From positions 6,510,001-6,574,000 of the forward strand of contig CM082577.2 of assembly GCA_040954595.2 (NCBI GenBank): DNA of 64,000 bases, in the 5' to 3' direction. This stretch comes from Balanoglossus misakiensis (taxonomy: Eukaryota > Hemichordata). Under the pieces are notes generated by a model that saw only the letters and a program-made list of their open reading frames with translations, did no database searches and was not told the DNA's origin. Both the position numbers and the translations under genes were made by a program. Below, piece by piece: positions 49,041 through 61,000 of this stretch (within the stretch, counting starts at the first letter, position 1; the number at the start of each line of letters is the position of its first letter).

Positions 49041-52000
49041 GTGAGTAGGAATGGAAAGTGGTCGTGGCCATTTTGTGTAGCTGTGTTTTTTTTGAATTGT
49101 CCACGTTAGACAAGCGTGATGTTGTTCAACATGGAAAACGAGACATGCCTCGAAATTAGCCAGTTTACAAATTCATACCATTCCTGTGCTATGAGCTGCA
49201 TTCCGCGCTCAATATGTTGAAGTGTAATCGAAGTTGTTGTTATCAGACCTCGATAAGATATTATCCCTGTTTAGCGATTGCTTGTGCTAGACGGTGTGGT
49301 CGACCGGGGCGAGTCCCCCATGCTCGCTCACGCTGCATAGTAGTCCGAGGTTTTTCAGACGGGGTCACACAAAGGACTCTTTTGTACCCACCGTACCCGT
49401 TCACCATTTATCCCAATGCAGACGTGTCTAACGCGCAAAACAACTGTGGGGGACGGGTAGTCGACTGTGCAGTGACAGAACGCTCACATGGGTAATATGG
49501 CGGTAGACATGAAATGTACAAGGGGAAACTAGACAAGACGCGGACGCGACAAGCCACGCGTCGCGTTGATTAGTGCAAGCGGCTAGACGCAGACAACATT
49601 GTAATATTGACTGTCTGTAGCGTCCGCCATTGAACCGCATGTAAAAAAACGCTTTCATGAATTCCTAGTAATTGCATTCGTGCTATGATTGTGGTGTGCT
49701 GTGATAACATAAATTTTTGAGTGTGTAAGCGTGGTTTGCGCCAACAAAAAGTCGTTATACGGCCGTATCGATTAGCAGGAAGGGCGCTTTATGTCGATTT
49801 CAACGGACCACATTTATGAAAAGCGATGTCTAATGTTGGCCTTTGGATGGCAAAGGTGGTCGACCTCGTAAGCTTGTAAAATGCCAATCAAAATTGAGCG
49901 TGTGTCGTGTTCCCATTACATTTACAGACCGTAGAGCATGGATTCCCCAACAAACCAAGCAGCATTTCGTTCGACCCAAAGCTGAAACTGCTCGCCATTG
50001 GAACAAGAACCGGAGTTGTGAAAATGTATCCTTTTGTGTAAGCGTGACCATGATATATATATTCAGTCAATTGAGACTCAGATTTGCCACACAATTGCTC
50101 CAAAGTCGGTTTATAAAAGGTAGGTACACTGTAGGTTGTGTTATCATGTAAATTCGTTGTGTTTTGTAAAAGTTGATATTTTATTTTTCTATATTTATTG
50201 TCTGATAATAAAATAAAATAATTGTTGACCTTGCATTACTACCTTGAGATCAAGTATTTCTGACAGTACGAAAACAAGATTCATTCATGTTTGTGATTTG
50301 CTCTTGGTGTTTGACAATCGTGGTACAGCCGAAATTATGAAAGGTCGCCGATTCAATATGTGATCTAGACGTCCTGTGTGCACTGAACACACGATGTGTT
50401 TATCTAACACAAACAACAGAACCTCTCATAAATGAGATGCGGTATCATTAGACTAATTACAGATGGTAGTCTGGAAACACGCTCCCCCTCAGAGAGAGTT
50501 GTTTACTTGTAACACGGATGTCAAAGTTTAATCTCAAAGTGTATACGCTTTATGTTGAGAGTGTACCCAAGTAAACAACTCTCTCTGAGGGGGAGCGTGT
50601 TTCCAGACTACCATCTGTAATTAGTCTAATGATACCGCATCTCTTTTATGAGAGGTTCTGTTGTTTGTGTTAGATAAACACATCGTGTGTTCAGTGCACA
50701 CAGGACGTCTAGATCACATATTGAATCGGCGACCTTTCATAATTTCGGCTGTATTTCCTGCACTCTGTTCAGACCCACTGGGAATTGTCCAAATAATTCA
50801 TATTTGTTCATTACCTCATAAAAGAACAATTCTCAATACATCTCCATTCACAGTTTGACTTGAGCTAAAAGGGGTTGTGTAAATTGATTGTAAAATAGTT
50901 GAAATGCGGTGGTGAGATTTGATTTCAGAGTTCAGAACTGAGATTTTCAGATTTTATTCAGTGTAAAAATGACAAGATCAGCATGATGTCAGAACAAAAG
51001 AAAGCTCGAGAAATGTTCAAGTTTGATGATAAAATGTGTGACTTGTCAACATGTTTGCAGTGGTTTTCATCCACTGGAAACCAATACAACTAAGATGCGG
51101 TTGTATGGCTTCCTGTTTTTAACCTTGGTGCCCCCAGCTGATTGCATTTGTCTTGGCTCCTGATATGTTTACTTCGTACTTGAATTCTGTTTTTTTCCTG
51201 TGTCAATATTTATTAGACATTGTCCATTATTGAGTGTTTACGTGTGTTATGTGGTGTATTTCTTTCTCCCCGCATCATCAAAATAACTTTTCCTGAGTCA
51301 TATTTTCGTGTTACCTGGATTTCTGGTGATTAGTCATACTGTGGGCTTATGAGTAATGCGGTTAGTATTTTTAGGATCTCTGAAATCAAGTAATATTGAT
51401 GTTCAGTCAAAAGGCAGGATGCGCCGTGTGGAGTTGTGTGAATCACCTCATGTTCATTGCCAGGATAATCATTGTGGCCGTGAAAGTGACTCAGTATCTC
51501 CCATACATGTAGAGGAGGCTGCTGTTTTCGCACGCACAAAAAATGTTCTCCACACACATCTGTCATTATTTGAATTTATAATTTGCATATTAAATATTGT
51601 TTGGGGCCGAATCATGTCTGAGGCTCGTGCTTTATCGCCATTGTTCTATTTCAGAGAGATGGCAGTTACGTAACTCTTTGCCTTTGGGGTTCTTTACTGG
51701 CATGGCATCTCATTTAAATTGCAAGGCTTCTTCTTTCCCCCCAGCAGATGATGAGCACCTATCGTAATACATGTAATGATAGATCTATATATCTGTAGCC
51801 TTAAGTTTGGGATTTGTTTCAGTTTGGGGGTGGTGGTCGGTATTTTTTTCCAGGGTCTGGGAAGTCGCAGGATTGCTGGCAAAGGGAAAGTGTTTCGTGT
51901 TCTTTGTTGTATTGGAAGTGGGTCAAGCAGATAACGTTTTTGGTATCGTCTATAAACCATAAAAAATATGACATTTATGAGGTTTCTCTCGTAATTGATC

Positions 52001-55000
52001 AAGTCATAACTAATTTCACTTTCATATCCTTTTGGTGTGCTATTTTGGACTCGAATCCTTTTTTAGTAGTTTTTTTTTTATTCATGGACATCGCCAGTGT
52101 CTAAAGCTGTGGCACACATGGGTGCTTTAGATGTTCATGCATAATTTATTGGTCTTTTGTTTGTGGTGTATATTTGTTCAATGGAAGGAGATGGACTAAT
52201 TAAACATGATAATTGCATGTCTGATGTCAAGTGAGGGAACCGGTTCAATTCAGATGTTGATGTAACACAGATGTTGATTTTTCCCCATTGGCTACTTCGT
52301 TTGTGCCCCCCCCCCCCCTTTTTTTTTTACCTGGACAAGACATACTTCGATCCTCTCACACTTGACCTCCTTATGGCATGCGTTCATCTGTTTGTCTTGA
52401 ACCACTGCCAGGTTCCTTTTACAGAGCGGCACACCTTGAGAGAGGTGTGTCTGACATCGTTTCTCTGGTCTTCACAACCTTCGAAAGTCAGCCAGCCAGA
52501 AATTTCCCTCCTTGCTTGTCCAAAACCAATTCAACTGGTGGTGTTGCGTTTCCAGAATGGTCTTGCGTTACAAAAACTGTTACAAGTGCCTCTTGTTGAT
52601 GTTTCTTTGCCGTTGTAAGCGTTACAGTACCCCATTTGAATATATACTTAAGTGTGCCGAGACCTATTTTTGGTTTAATGAGGTTAGATGCGTATTTGTT
52701 CGCAGATCATACCATATCTGCTGATCAGATTTAATGTGTTAGTAAACATATTTCAGTTGATATTTGTGTAGTCTCATCTGTCATTCACAATTCAGAATTT
52801 CAAAACGATAAATTGCACTACTAGTGCCTGCTGCGGTGTTTGATGGGTAGGTTAGAGAGAGAGAAATGGTGTACAGTACTAGTAGGATGGACAAAGGGGG
52901 GGGGGGGGGTTTAACCCTACATAGCTATGTCAGTATTGATATGGAGGGGGCAAATACATCGAGGGCTGACGTTTTTTTTTGGCCAGTTTTCTCCAAATAT
53001 GTGTCAAGTAGGCACTCTTCCAGATTTTATTGAGTCGATTGATTTGAGTGATCCTTGACTTGACATGTGATTTTTTTTTCTGCTTCAGAATTTGTCAACA
53101 AAATAGCCCTGGCAGAGGATTTTCTGCACAGCATGATTTACTGTGTCTATGTTGGAATGCTAATTTGTGTGCACTTGAGTGGAACTGTTGACTTCCAGGT
53201 ATTCAGGCCGAATTGATCAATGAATGTCTATAAATCAACGGGAAGGGGTTTTCAATGATTTTTATCAACAAACTCTGTCACGTATCATCTACAACCACCT
53301 GCTTGTCCACATATTGCAATTTTTTCAATTGGTTTTTCTTTTCCTTAAAAGGCCTTTTCTTTTCTTTTTATTTTGCCCTTTATATTTTTTTATTCTGATT
53401 TTGAATGATTGAAGTCTGTTTTTTTTATTGTGACTTTATTTCTGCTGCATGGATTAAATAAATGAAGGATGAAAGTGTTTCAAGGACATTTTTTTCAAGG
53501 TCTTCTGGTTGGTGGCCTTCAAATGGCTTCCAGGGGCTAAACTAGGTGACACTGAGTGGCCTCCCTAGGTATTCAAGAAACAACTCGACATAAAACATTA
53601 TAAAAAGTTAAAATTTTTGTCAAGTGATTCTCACATTTCATATTTTGTCATATGTTTTATGGAATTTCAATCATTCTGCCTTTCAGTATTTAAGAAAAAT
53701 GCTTGGCATTGGGAGTCTGTAAATGGAAGAACTGTTTTCAGTAGTTTTTCACTGTAAAATTTTTATGCGAGTGATTAGAAACGCAAGTGTCTGCTGGTAC
53801 TGTTCATTATTGACGATGAAGTATTCCATTGTCTCTGTAATGCAGTTAATTGATGGTAATGAAGCCATGCCGACTTTAATCTTTTGTTACAACCTCATCA
53901 ATGTATTGATTTTTTGGGGGTAGAACAGATTTGTCGTCAGTAGTGTTTGTTTCCGAGTCTATAGAGCCACACCAGTCATAGCTATTTTTTTTTATTTGAT
54001 GACTAACTCTTGTTAGGGAAAAATCACTTGTGATTTTTGAAAAAAAAGTGCTGACAGAGGTTTATTGAATTTCCTGTCTTGGTTTATAGAGGCACATTCA
54101 CTATTGCGATTTTGACTGTTTTTCGTGAAGCGTTCAATGCGTTCACCTTTCAATGTGTCCTAGGTGTGTGTTCCCACCCTTACGAGCTGCATTTGTCAAA
54201 GTTGGGGTGTGTGGAGCCAGTGACGTCATCGTTAACCAATGAGGCGGCAGCTTGGATTTGGTTCAGGATGATAAATCTGGAAGCAAGGGCACAAACCCTA
54301 TTACAATATGAATGGTCTCTTTTGAGTGGGCAGCATTTTGCTGCTTTGTCATGCAAATGAAGTCTGGGTCAGAGGTCGGTATGAAAGGCTGGTTCTATCA
54401 TGCGGGAGGGTGAGGGATTGAAAACACAATTATTGTGTGTGGGGGGTTTTGTGGAATTAATGATACAGGAAGTGTAGACTTGGTCCCTTTTTGTCCGGCC
54501 AATTTGAGATCACAATGACCCCATTGAAAGAGAACTCGTGAGTTTCAATTCATGACTGTTTATTGGGTCAGTTCAAAGTATCGGTTTTTAGTCCTGAATT
54601 GCGTCCGGGTGAGTGACCTTGGCAGTTTCAGGAGAGAGAGAAAAAATGGGGAGAGCAGAAGGTTGGCAGTGACCAATTTCGGAAGTGGTGAGGTGATTTC
54701 TTCCCCTGTACCGTCAGATACAGTCCAGCTGGAAATTGAGGTTAAGTTTTATCTGCAGTGTTTCAGGGTAATGTCTAAGTAATGGAAGCTCTTAAAAAGT
54801 CGGGAGCACAAGCTGACATTGAGGAATTACTCTTCCTGATGCTGTTCAGGAATACTAATTTTGGTGTGAGAGCTCCTCTGACGCTCACTTGGAGACGCTC
54901 TGCAAAAAGTGCAGAGTTAAGCACGGTCATCCGTTTTATTATGTGCTAATATTAATTCGAAATCAAGTATTGGTTTTTATGGTGTTATTAAATTCTGTTG

Positions 55001-58000
55001 TATAAATTTGAAGCCATAAAAGAACCTGGAGTCCATTTGCAAAATGCATGAGATAAAAGATGAACTGCTATCTCGTTTGCTTGCCTTGTGCATTCATGTG
55101 GTCTTCATCAGTGGTAGTCTGTCCAAAGATAACAACTGAGCGTCTGTTGATAAATTGGAAATTTATCTAACAAACGTTAAATTATCAACGTGCATGGTCG
55201 TGGTGTAGTATTTGTTAATTAAGTAGAACCAGTACCGGTGGTTCGACGGACTGCGGAGTGATGTGAGAGTTCACCAAGGGGGCCCAGATGGAGGTGTTTC
55301 CGCTCGCTTGCTCGACCAGGTGAAAAAAGATCGTGGTTGTTTTGTACGTGCCTCTCAGCTGAGCCCCAAACCTATTGAGAATTCCAGTCAGCATAATTGT
55401 TGTGTGGGCTGGTCATGAGACTTTGGGCGTAAGAAGATAAAGAGGTTAGGAACTGAGTGAAAGGGGGGGGGGGGGGAGAGTTTTTTGGTCAGTTGAATGC
55501 AGCTGTGACAGGCTTTAAATTCCAAAATGCTGTTGTCATTGTTGTCAGGTAGCTACCTTGCGTGGGGAAAATGGGAGGGGTTTGGTCAACTCATTTTTTT
55601 TATAGCAAAGGCTGAATTTGTGATGAGGAAAAAAGTTCGCTGGTGTAAAACTTAAAGCAACTGTGTCTTTTTAGTCCTGACCGTGTAAGTTTTGTAATGC
55701 AGATAGAAACCGCCTTGAAAGTATTTTTTTTTTCCGCCTTCTTCCTGGGTTGACAAAAGGTAGTGCATGTTTGGCTGCTTTTGTTGCCTTGGCTTGGGCT
55801 GGTTGGTTTTGAATTGGCAGTGGTGGTGTTTTTAAACAAACATCTTCCCCAGGGGTATGTTGGCGGAATACAAATGATGTTATGTAGCTCAGGGTTTTTT
55901 CATGGGTGTGAAAGGTGGTGTGCGAAAACGAGCTGCGTCTGCATTTTGTGAAAGTCTGGTCCTAAATGCAACTGTGTCAAATATTTCTGCGATTGCACCA
56001 ATAAAGAGCCGGAGCTCTGCCACGAAAATGTCTCTGTTGTCGTCGCCGTGTCCCAAGTCGTTTTTCCCAGCCACACAGTTGCCAAGACAACCGTTGGACA
56101 AAAGCCGCAAATGAGTTCGCTGCCGTGGTAACGGCGCAATAGTCATGTCCAGGACAGGGGAGCTATTGTAATAATCTTCTGTACAACAAAGCGACTGCTG
56201 TGTTAGGTTTACAAAATAGAAGTTAATTTTCTCTCTTATTTTTTTCTTTGTGCCAGTTTGGCTGTGGTCGGTTTTTGCTGGAACCTGAATTTACAACATT
56301 CAATACATATGGGCTTGTGAAATTTTTCACTGTGAAAAAATATTTCCATTTCAGAGGACAAAATAATTTTATTTAAGTCTCTAAAAGCTGCATTTTCTTT
56401 ATTTTTAATTGTGCCCATATTTGTATAAACTACTCTGCTTGTTGGTTTAATAGACGCTTGCACATTTGGTTCCATTCTTTTTGTTGACTCTGAGTATTTT
56501 CATATTGGAACAATTCAGACAGACAGCCAACAGTGGTTGACTGCTCGGTAGCAGTGGGCCAGGGGTCACTCCATACATTCCGTTTATTGATTAGGGAAAG
56601 TGGGTGTGGCTGCATTGGCTGCGGTGAAAAAAAACCTGTTGGTGGTTTTCACTGTTTTTCGTTCAAATACTCTGTGCAGTTTTCTGATTGCTTGTTTGTT
56701 GAATGCCTTGTCTGAATTCTGGTGTCGCGGTTTTGACCGGAGGACCGGGGCTTTGTCAGCTTAGTTGTTGAAATGCTTTTAACAGTATTCAACTGTGAAT
56801 GCCATCTTGAATTGACTTATCTCCGTGGACTGACTCCCGGAGTCTGTTGCCAATGTGAGAATTTGTTTCAGAAGCACAGTGGCAGAGTGAGTGATTATGA
56901 AAGTATGTGCGTTAATATTGAACAGATCGTGGTCGTGATTGATGATGGTCGTCGTTTTTCGTCGTCGGGGCACCATGTCCGCGGTATGCATGTACAACCA
57001 ACTGGATTGACCCCACTGTGTCGCAGGGTCAACCAGCTTACTTTCCAACGACAAGATTGTTACAGAAGACGTACAAGATATGCACAGTTGACAAGTCTGT
57101 TTCAGTAGGTGTCTGAGTAGTGATCTCTGTACCCATGTTGTATTTTGTAATAAATTAACCGCTCAGCCCAAACATCTACATTCAAGGGTAAATTTGGGCA
57201 TGTCACCGGAAACTAGCACTAAAGGATTAAACAAATCTGATGCGTTTTGTACCATTATTGAAAGGGAGGAGTAGTTTCAGGAATCTTTCTGAAGGCATTG
57301 TTGATGGCCAGACGAAACTAGTGTGAATATTGTCTGGGGTATAACGAGGTAAAATTTGAACACAGACGCATACATTCAGGGGATAAGCCCAGCCGTTTAC
57401 CATAAATTACAGTGTCTGTTTTACGTCTATTCACAGTGAATTTGCTTTGCTTGTACTCGAGGTAAGCATACTCTGCCATTTCCCCCAGTAGAGAGAAATT
57501 GCATTTTCCCCATTCAGCTAAGCTAAAGCCTCCCAGATATGCGATTTGCCAAGAGCCTTCTTGGATATCCTTTGAAGGTTTTTTGAAGGTCTTTGAACTG
57601 ATACAAATCAGGCTGAGGGCTCTGCTGCCCTTGCGGTTGTTTTATTACTTCCTCGTTTATCTGCAATCAAGGTTGGGTTAAGGGTGTTACCGACGTGGTT
57701 TCTGGTGAATTTGTGTTTGGCCGGCAGAGATGTGCATGAGAACCTATCAGATTCCCTCCTGTGTTGTCCCATTATCTTCATGTCACAGAATGACCTTGCA
57801 TTCGAAAAAAAAAGAGAAAAAAAAAAAGAATGTGTAGCCGTTTTGTCCAGCTCTCAATGGAAATGTCAATTCTTCTTTTACAAATAATTACTAACCAGCC
57901 TCTTGTGTGCCCAAACGAAAAGTAAAAGTGTTTTAAAAGGAAACTGGATCTGATAACAAAAACAGGGGAGAGGTGGCCAGTGACCTTTCAGTACGTTTGA

Positions 58001-61000
58001 AGTGGCATGTTGGAAAATGGTGAGCCAATTATCAAATGAAGACTTCCGTTGAACATGCGTGCCAGTAGTTATTTTTCATTGCTCAGCAGTTGTTTCCTGC
58101 GCAGCACTTAACAGACATATCCACTGTCACATTGACCTTTTCCCGGTCGAGGCTTTCCCTTTCCCGGAATAGTCAGTTGAATTTTCTGATGGGAGTGCCT
58201 CCTCAGTAACTGCTGACTGTTTGCACTCGATTTGTTGTAGGAGAAAAAAAAATGAAATTCCAGTACGGATGAAAATTGAAATGATAGGTGCGTGTTAATT
58301 CAGTCTTATATTGGAAAACTTTATTTTTGAACTTTTTTGGTGAATTTTAGGTTTTACCACCAGACGTAGCAATAAAATGGTTATTTTCCCAAGGTCCTTT
58401 TATTTGGAGCGTGAGCGGAATTACAGTAATGCCACGTGTGTAACATATAGAAAATCACTTTCCATGATTGTGGATTGCGTGTCACAGCTGGTCACATGCA
58501 TCAACGTGTCAGCGTGTGAGGCGAGTTCCCCCATGCCGTATAAAACCATAGTCTTATCATTAATAAAATGTGTGTACTGCTGTTTGTCTGGCTATTCATA
58601 TACCTTATGAATGTGTATGGTTATGGTTCTTGCCACATGAGCACGTTCCAGTACTGAACCCCCCTTCGTTTTGAATGGTTTGGTCTGCATAATGTTAAAT
58701 GTCTCGGATGGATAATACAGTCTGTTCAGGTAGACATCGGTATCTCCCCGTAATATCAGTCGATATCGACGTGTAAAATCTCTTCATTTGTTGCCAATAA
58801 TGATATAGCCAGGTTTACAGACTGAGAAAAAAGATAGTATTTATATATTTTAATATCACATTCTAGTACTCTAAATAATGAAACCACAATTTACACTGAC
58901 CTTGAATTGGAATTAGCGTTAAAGGAATACAGTTAATCACCCATGCCCATATATGGTTAAAAGGGCGTGTTTAAGTCTTTTAATATCCATGTCCTGGTGA
59001 ACTTATTTCGCATGTGTTCACCCGAATGAAAATCTGTGATTGGCAAGATCTCGACTTTCTATGGTTAAATTTGCATATTTGATCGCATACGTTTAAATTC
59101 AGTGTTGTTTTTTTTCTAATTAAATAAAATAGTAAACGAGGTGTACAGAGTACGTAGGATGTCAAGCCAAACCACAAATTTATTTTTAAATTGATATTTT
59201 TGATTAATCACCTTGTTTTAATGACTGAAGCGTACTTTAAGATACTGTAGAGGGAAATAGGTACAAATGGTCGCGCTAACCTAGATAAGTGAAGTTGACG
59301 AGCAAAGCACTCTTGGTGAATACCAAATGAGAACGTGCGTTCGGCTGGCTGTGAGTAATAACTGTCTGATGCTGCCTAGATTAATGTATTCGGCAAGCCC
59401 ATTTCGTACTATGTGGATGCCACTGATTGGTTTAGGCGCAGTCAGACTATTATATCGAATAAATAAATTATTCACCTGTTTTAAGATATTCTCCCAAAAC
59501 GCAATATCCCTGTGTTCAATTTGAAAGTGTAAGATTCCAGATCTTTTCTGGATGTATGAGATTATTCTGGTATTGTAAGTTTGCGCCTAGCTCTATAGAC
59601 GCGACCGATTGTTAGAATGAGCTGATCATGCAAAAATCCATATTGACAAGGTTTTGTATTTGGATCTTTGGAAAATTAAAAGTTTATCTGGAAATGGCCA
59701 GTTTGTTGTGGATGAACAGCTAAAGCCCACCATTATGGGACAAGGAGATCAAAAGCGAGCAAATCTGCCGTTGGCGTGTCGTCATGGCAACCGAGGATAA
59801 TATCTCGGGTCTTTACTGTGGTAATCTTGGACGTGCCCTAATTTGAATGACTCGTGTTTTTTTCGTCTTCTGAGAAAGACGCTGAGTATTGTGTCTGTTA
59901 GTGAGAGAGTAATCTGTGGACCTGTGACACTTGAAGTGATGGATCTGCGCTCCACAAGTAGGCATGAAAATACTCCTGGGAGCTGATCAGAGGAGTCTCG
60001 TCGCCATGGTTGCAGACGGAGACAGGTTGTTATGGCAGCCAGCAAGCTGCTTCAAAATGTATGAGCATTTTTTTTCTTGCATGTCGAGACCACTCCTCTA
60101 CATTATTCTTGTCGTTTCTCAACGTTTATGAAGACATAATACAAAAAATTACGCCAGTCGATGAGTGTTTTTGAGTTGTAAATTAAAAAAAAACACACAA
60201 ATTGGTGCGAAAAATGATTTATTCTTTGGCTGCAATAATTTGCTCTCAGTTAAGCGGATACTGAATGGAGTCTTGTGTATATAATTCTGCTACTGTTGAG
60301 AAACACTACACCGTTAATGGCATTTGAATTACACACAAACCACTCCTAGTCCATCAATTTCTTTTCTGGCAAATCATCAGCTGTCAGAAGCGAGTCAAAG
60401 AAATTTATCACTGCTTCTTTGCTTTCCATTAATATTTTTTTTTGCCATGCAAGAGTGACTGTCGTTTTGATAAATGTACTTGGAAAGCTGGATAAATGGT
60501 TTGATTTCCGTGCTTTTTATTTGACCCGTGACTTCAGTTTTACAGTTATGTGTCATTTGATATCATTTTCTGATCTGATCTGATATTGCAGAGAAAGCAT
60601 CTACGTACTTTGTCACTTTTTCGTGTGAATCTCTTATTTAGGGAAAGGGTCAGACTCTAGGTAGAGTGTATGTGTGTGTTCATGCAGTTTGTGCTTTTGA
60701 CCCTCTCTGGGGAAATTCACTGCAGCAGAAAGTATGGCGGACCTCAAAAGTTCAGTTATAGCGTGAAGTGCCCCGCCCACATGTTCATCCCACATGTGAT
60801 TGTCAAACTCCCGTCTTTTTTTGCACCTACTGGTGACACTTAGAAATGCTTGTGCATTCCTTGTTGCGAATAGACCTGGTTGGTCCAGATCTATGCTGGG
60901 GCCTACTGTTTTGATGTTTCAAAAAAAGGTGGTGGTAAGGTAGATGTCAAGGTAATATCAACGTTGCCAGCATGGGGGTACTTTCCTGTTATTATTAGTT

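Noticed and set aside
49214-49495. 93-codon plus-strand open frame in LLGL intron 1
   Set aside because: It has no family resemblance and lies wholly within the intron between two exons that splice in frame.
54870-54905. Weak similarity to the reverse complement of 21551-21590 (ctcctc, tgacgctc, acttgg blocks)
   Set aside because: The blocks are short, need several gaps to align and could arise from low-complexity pyrimidine-rich sequence.
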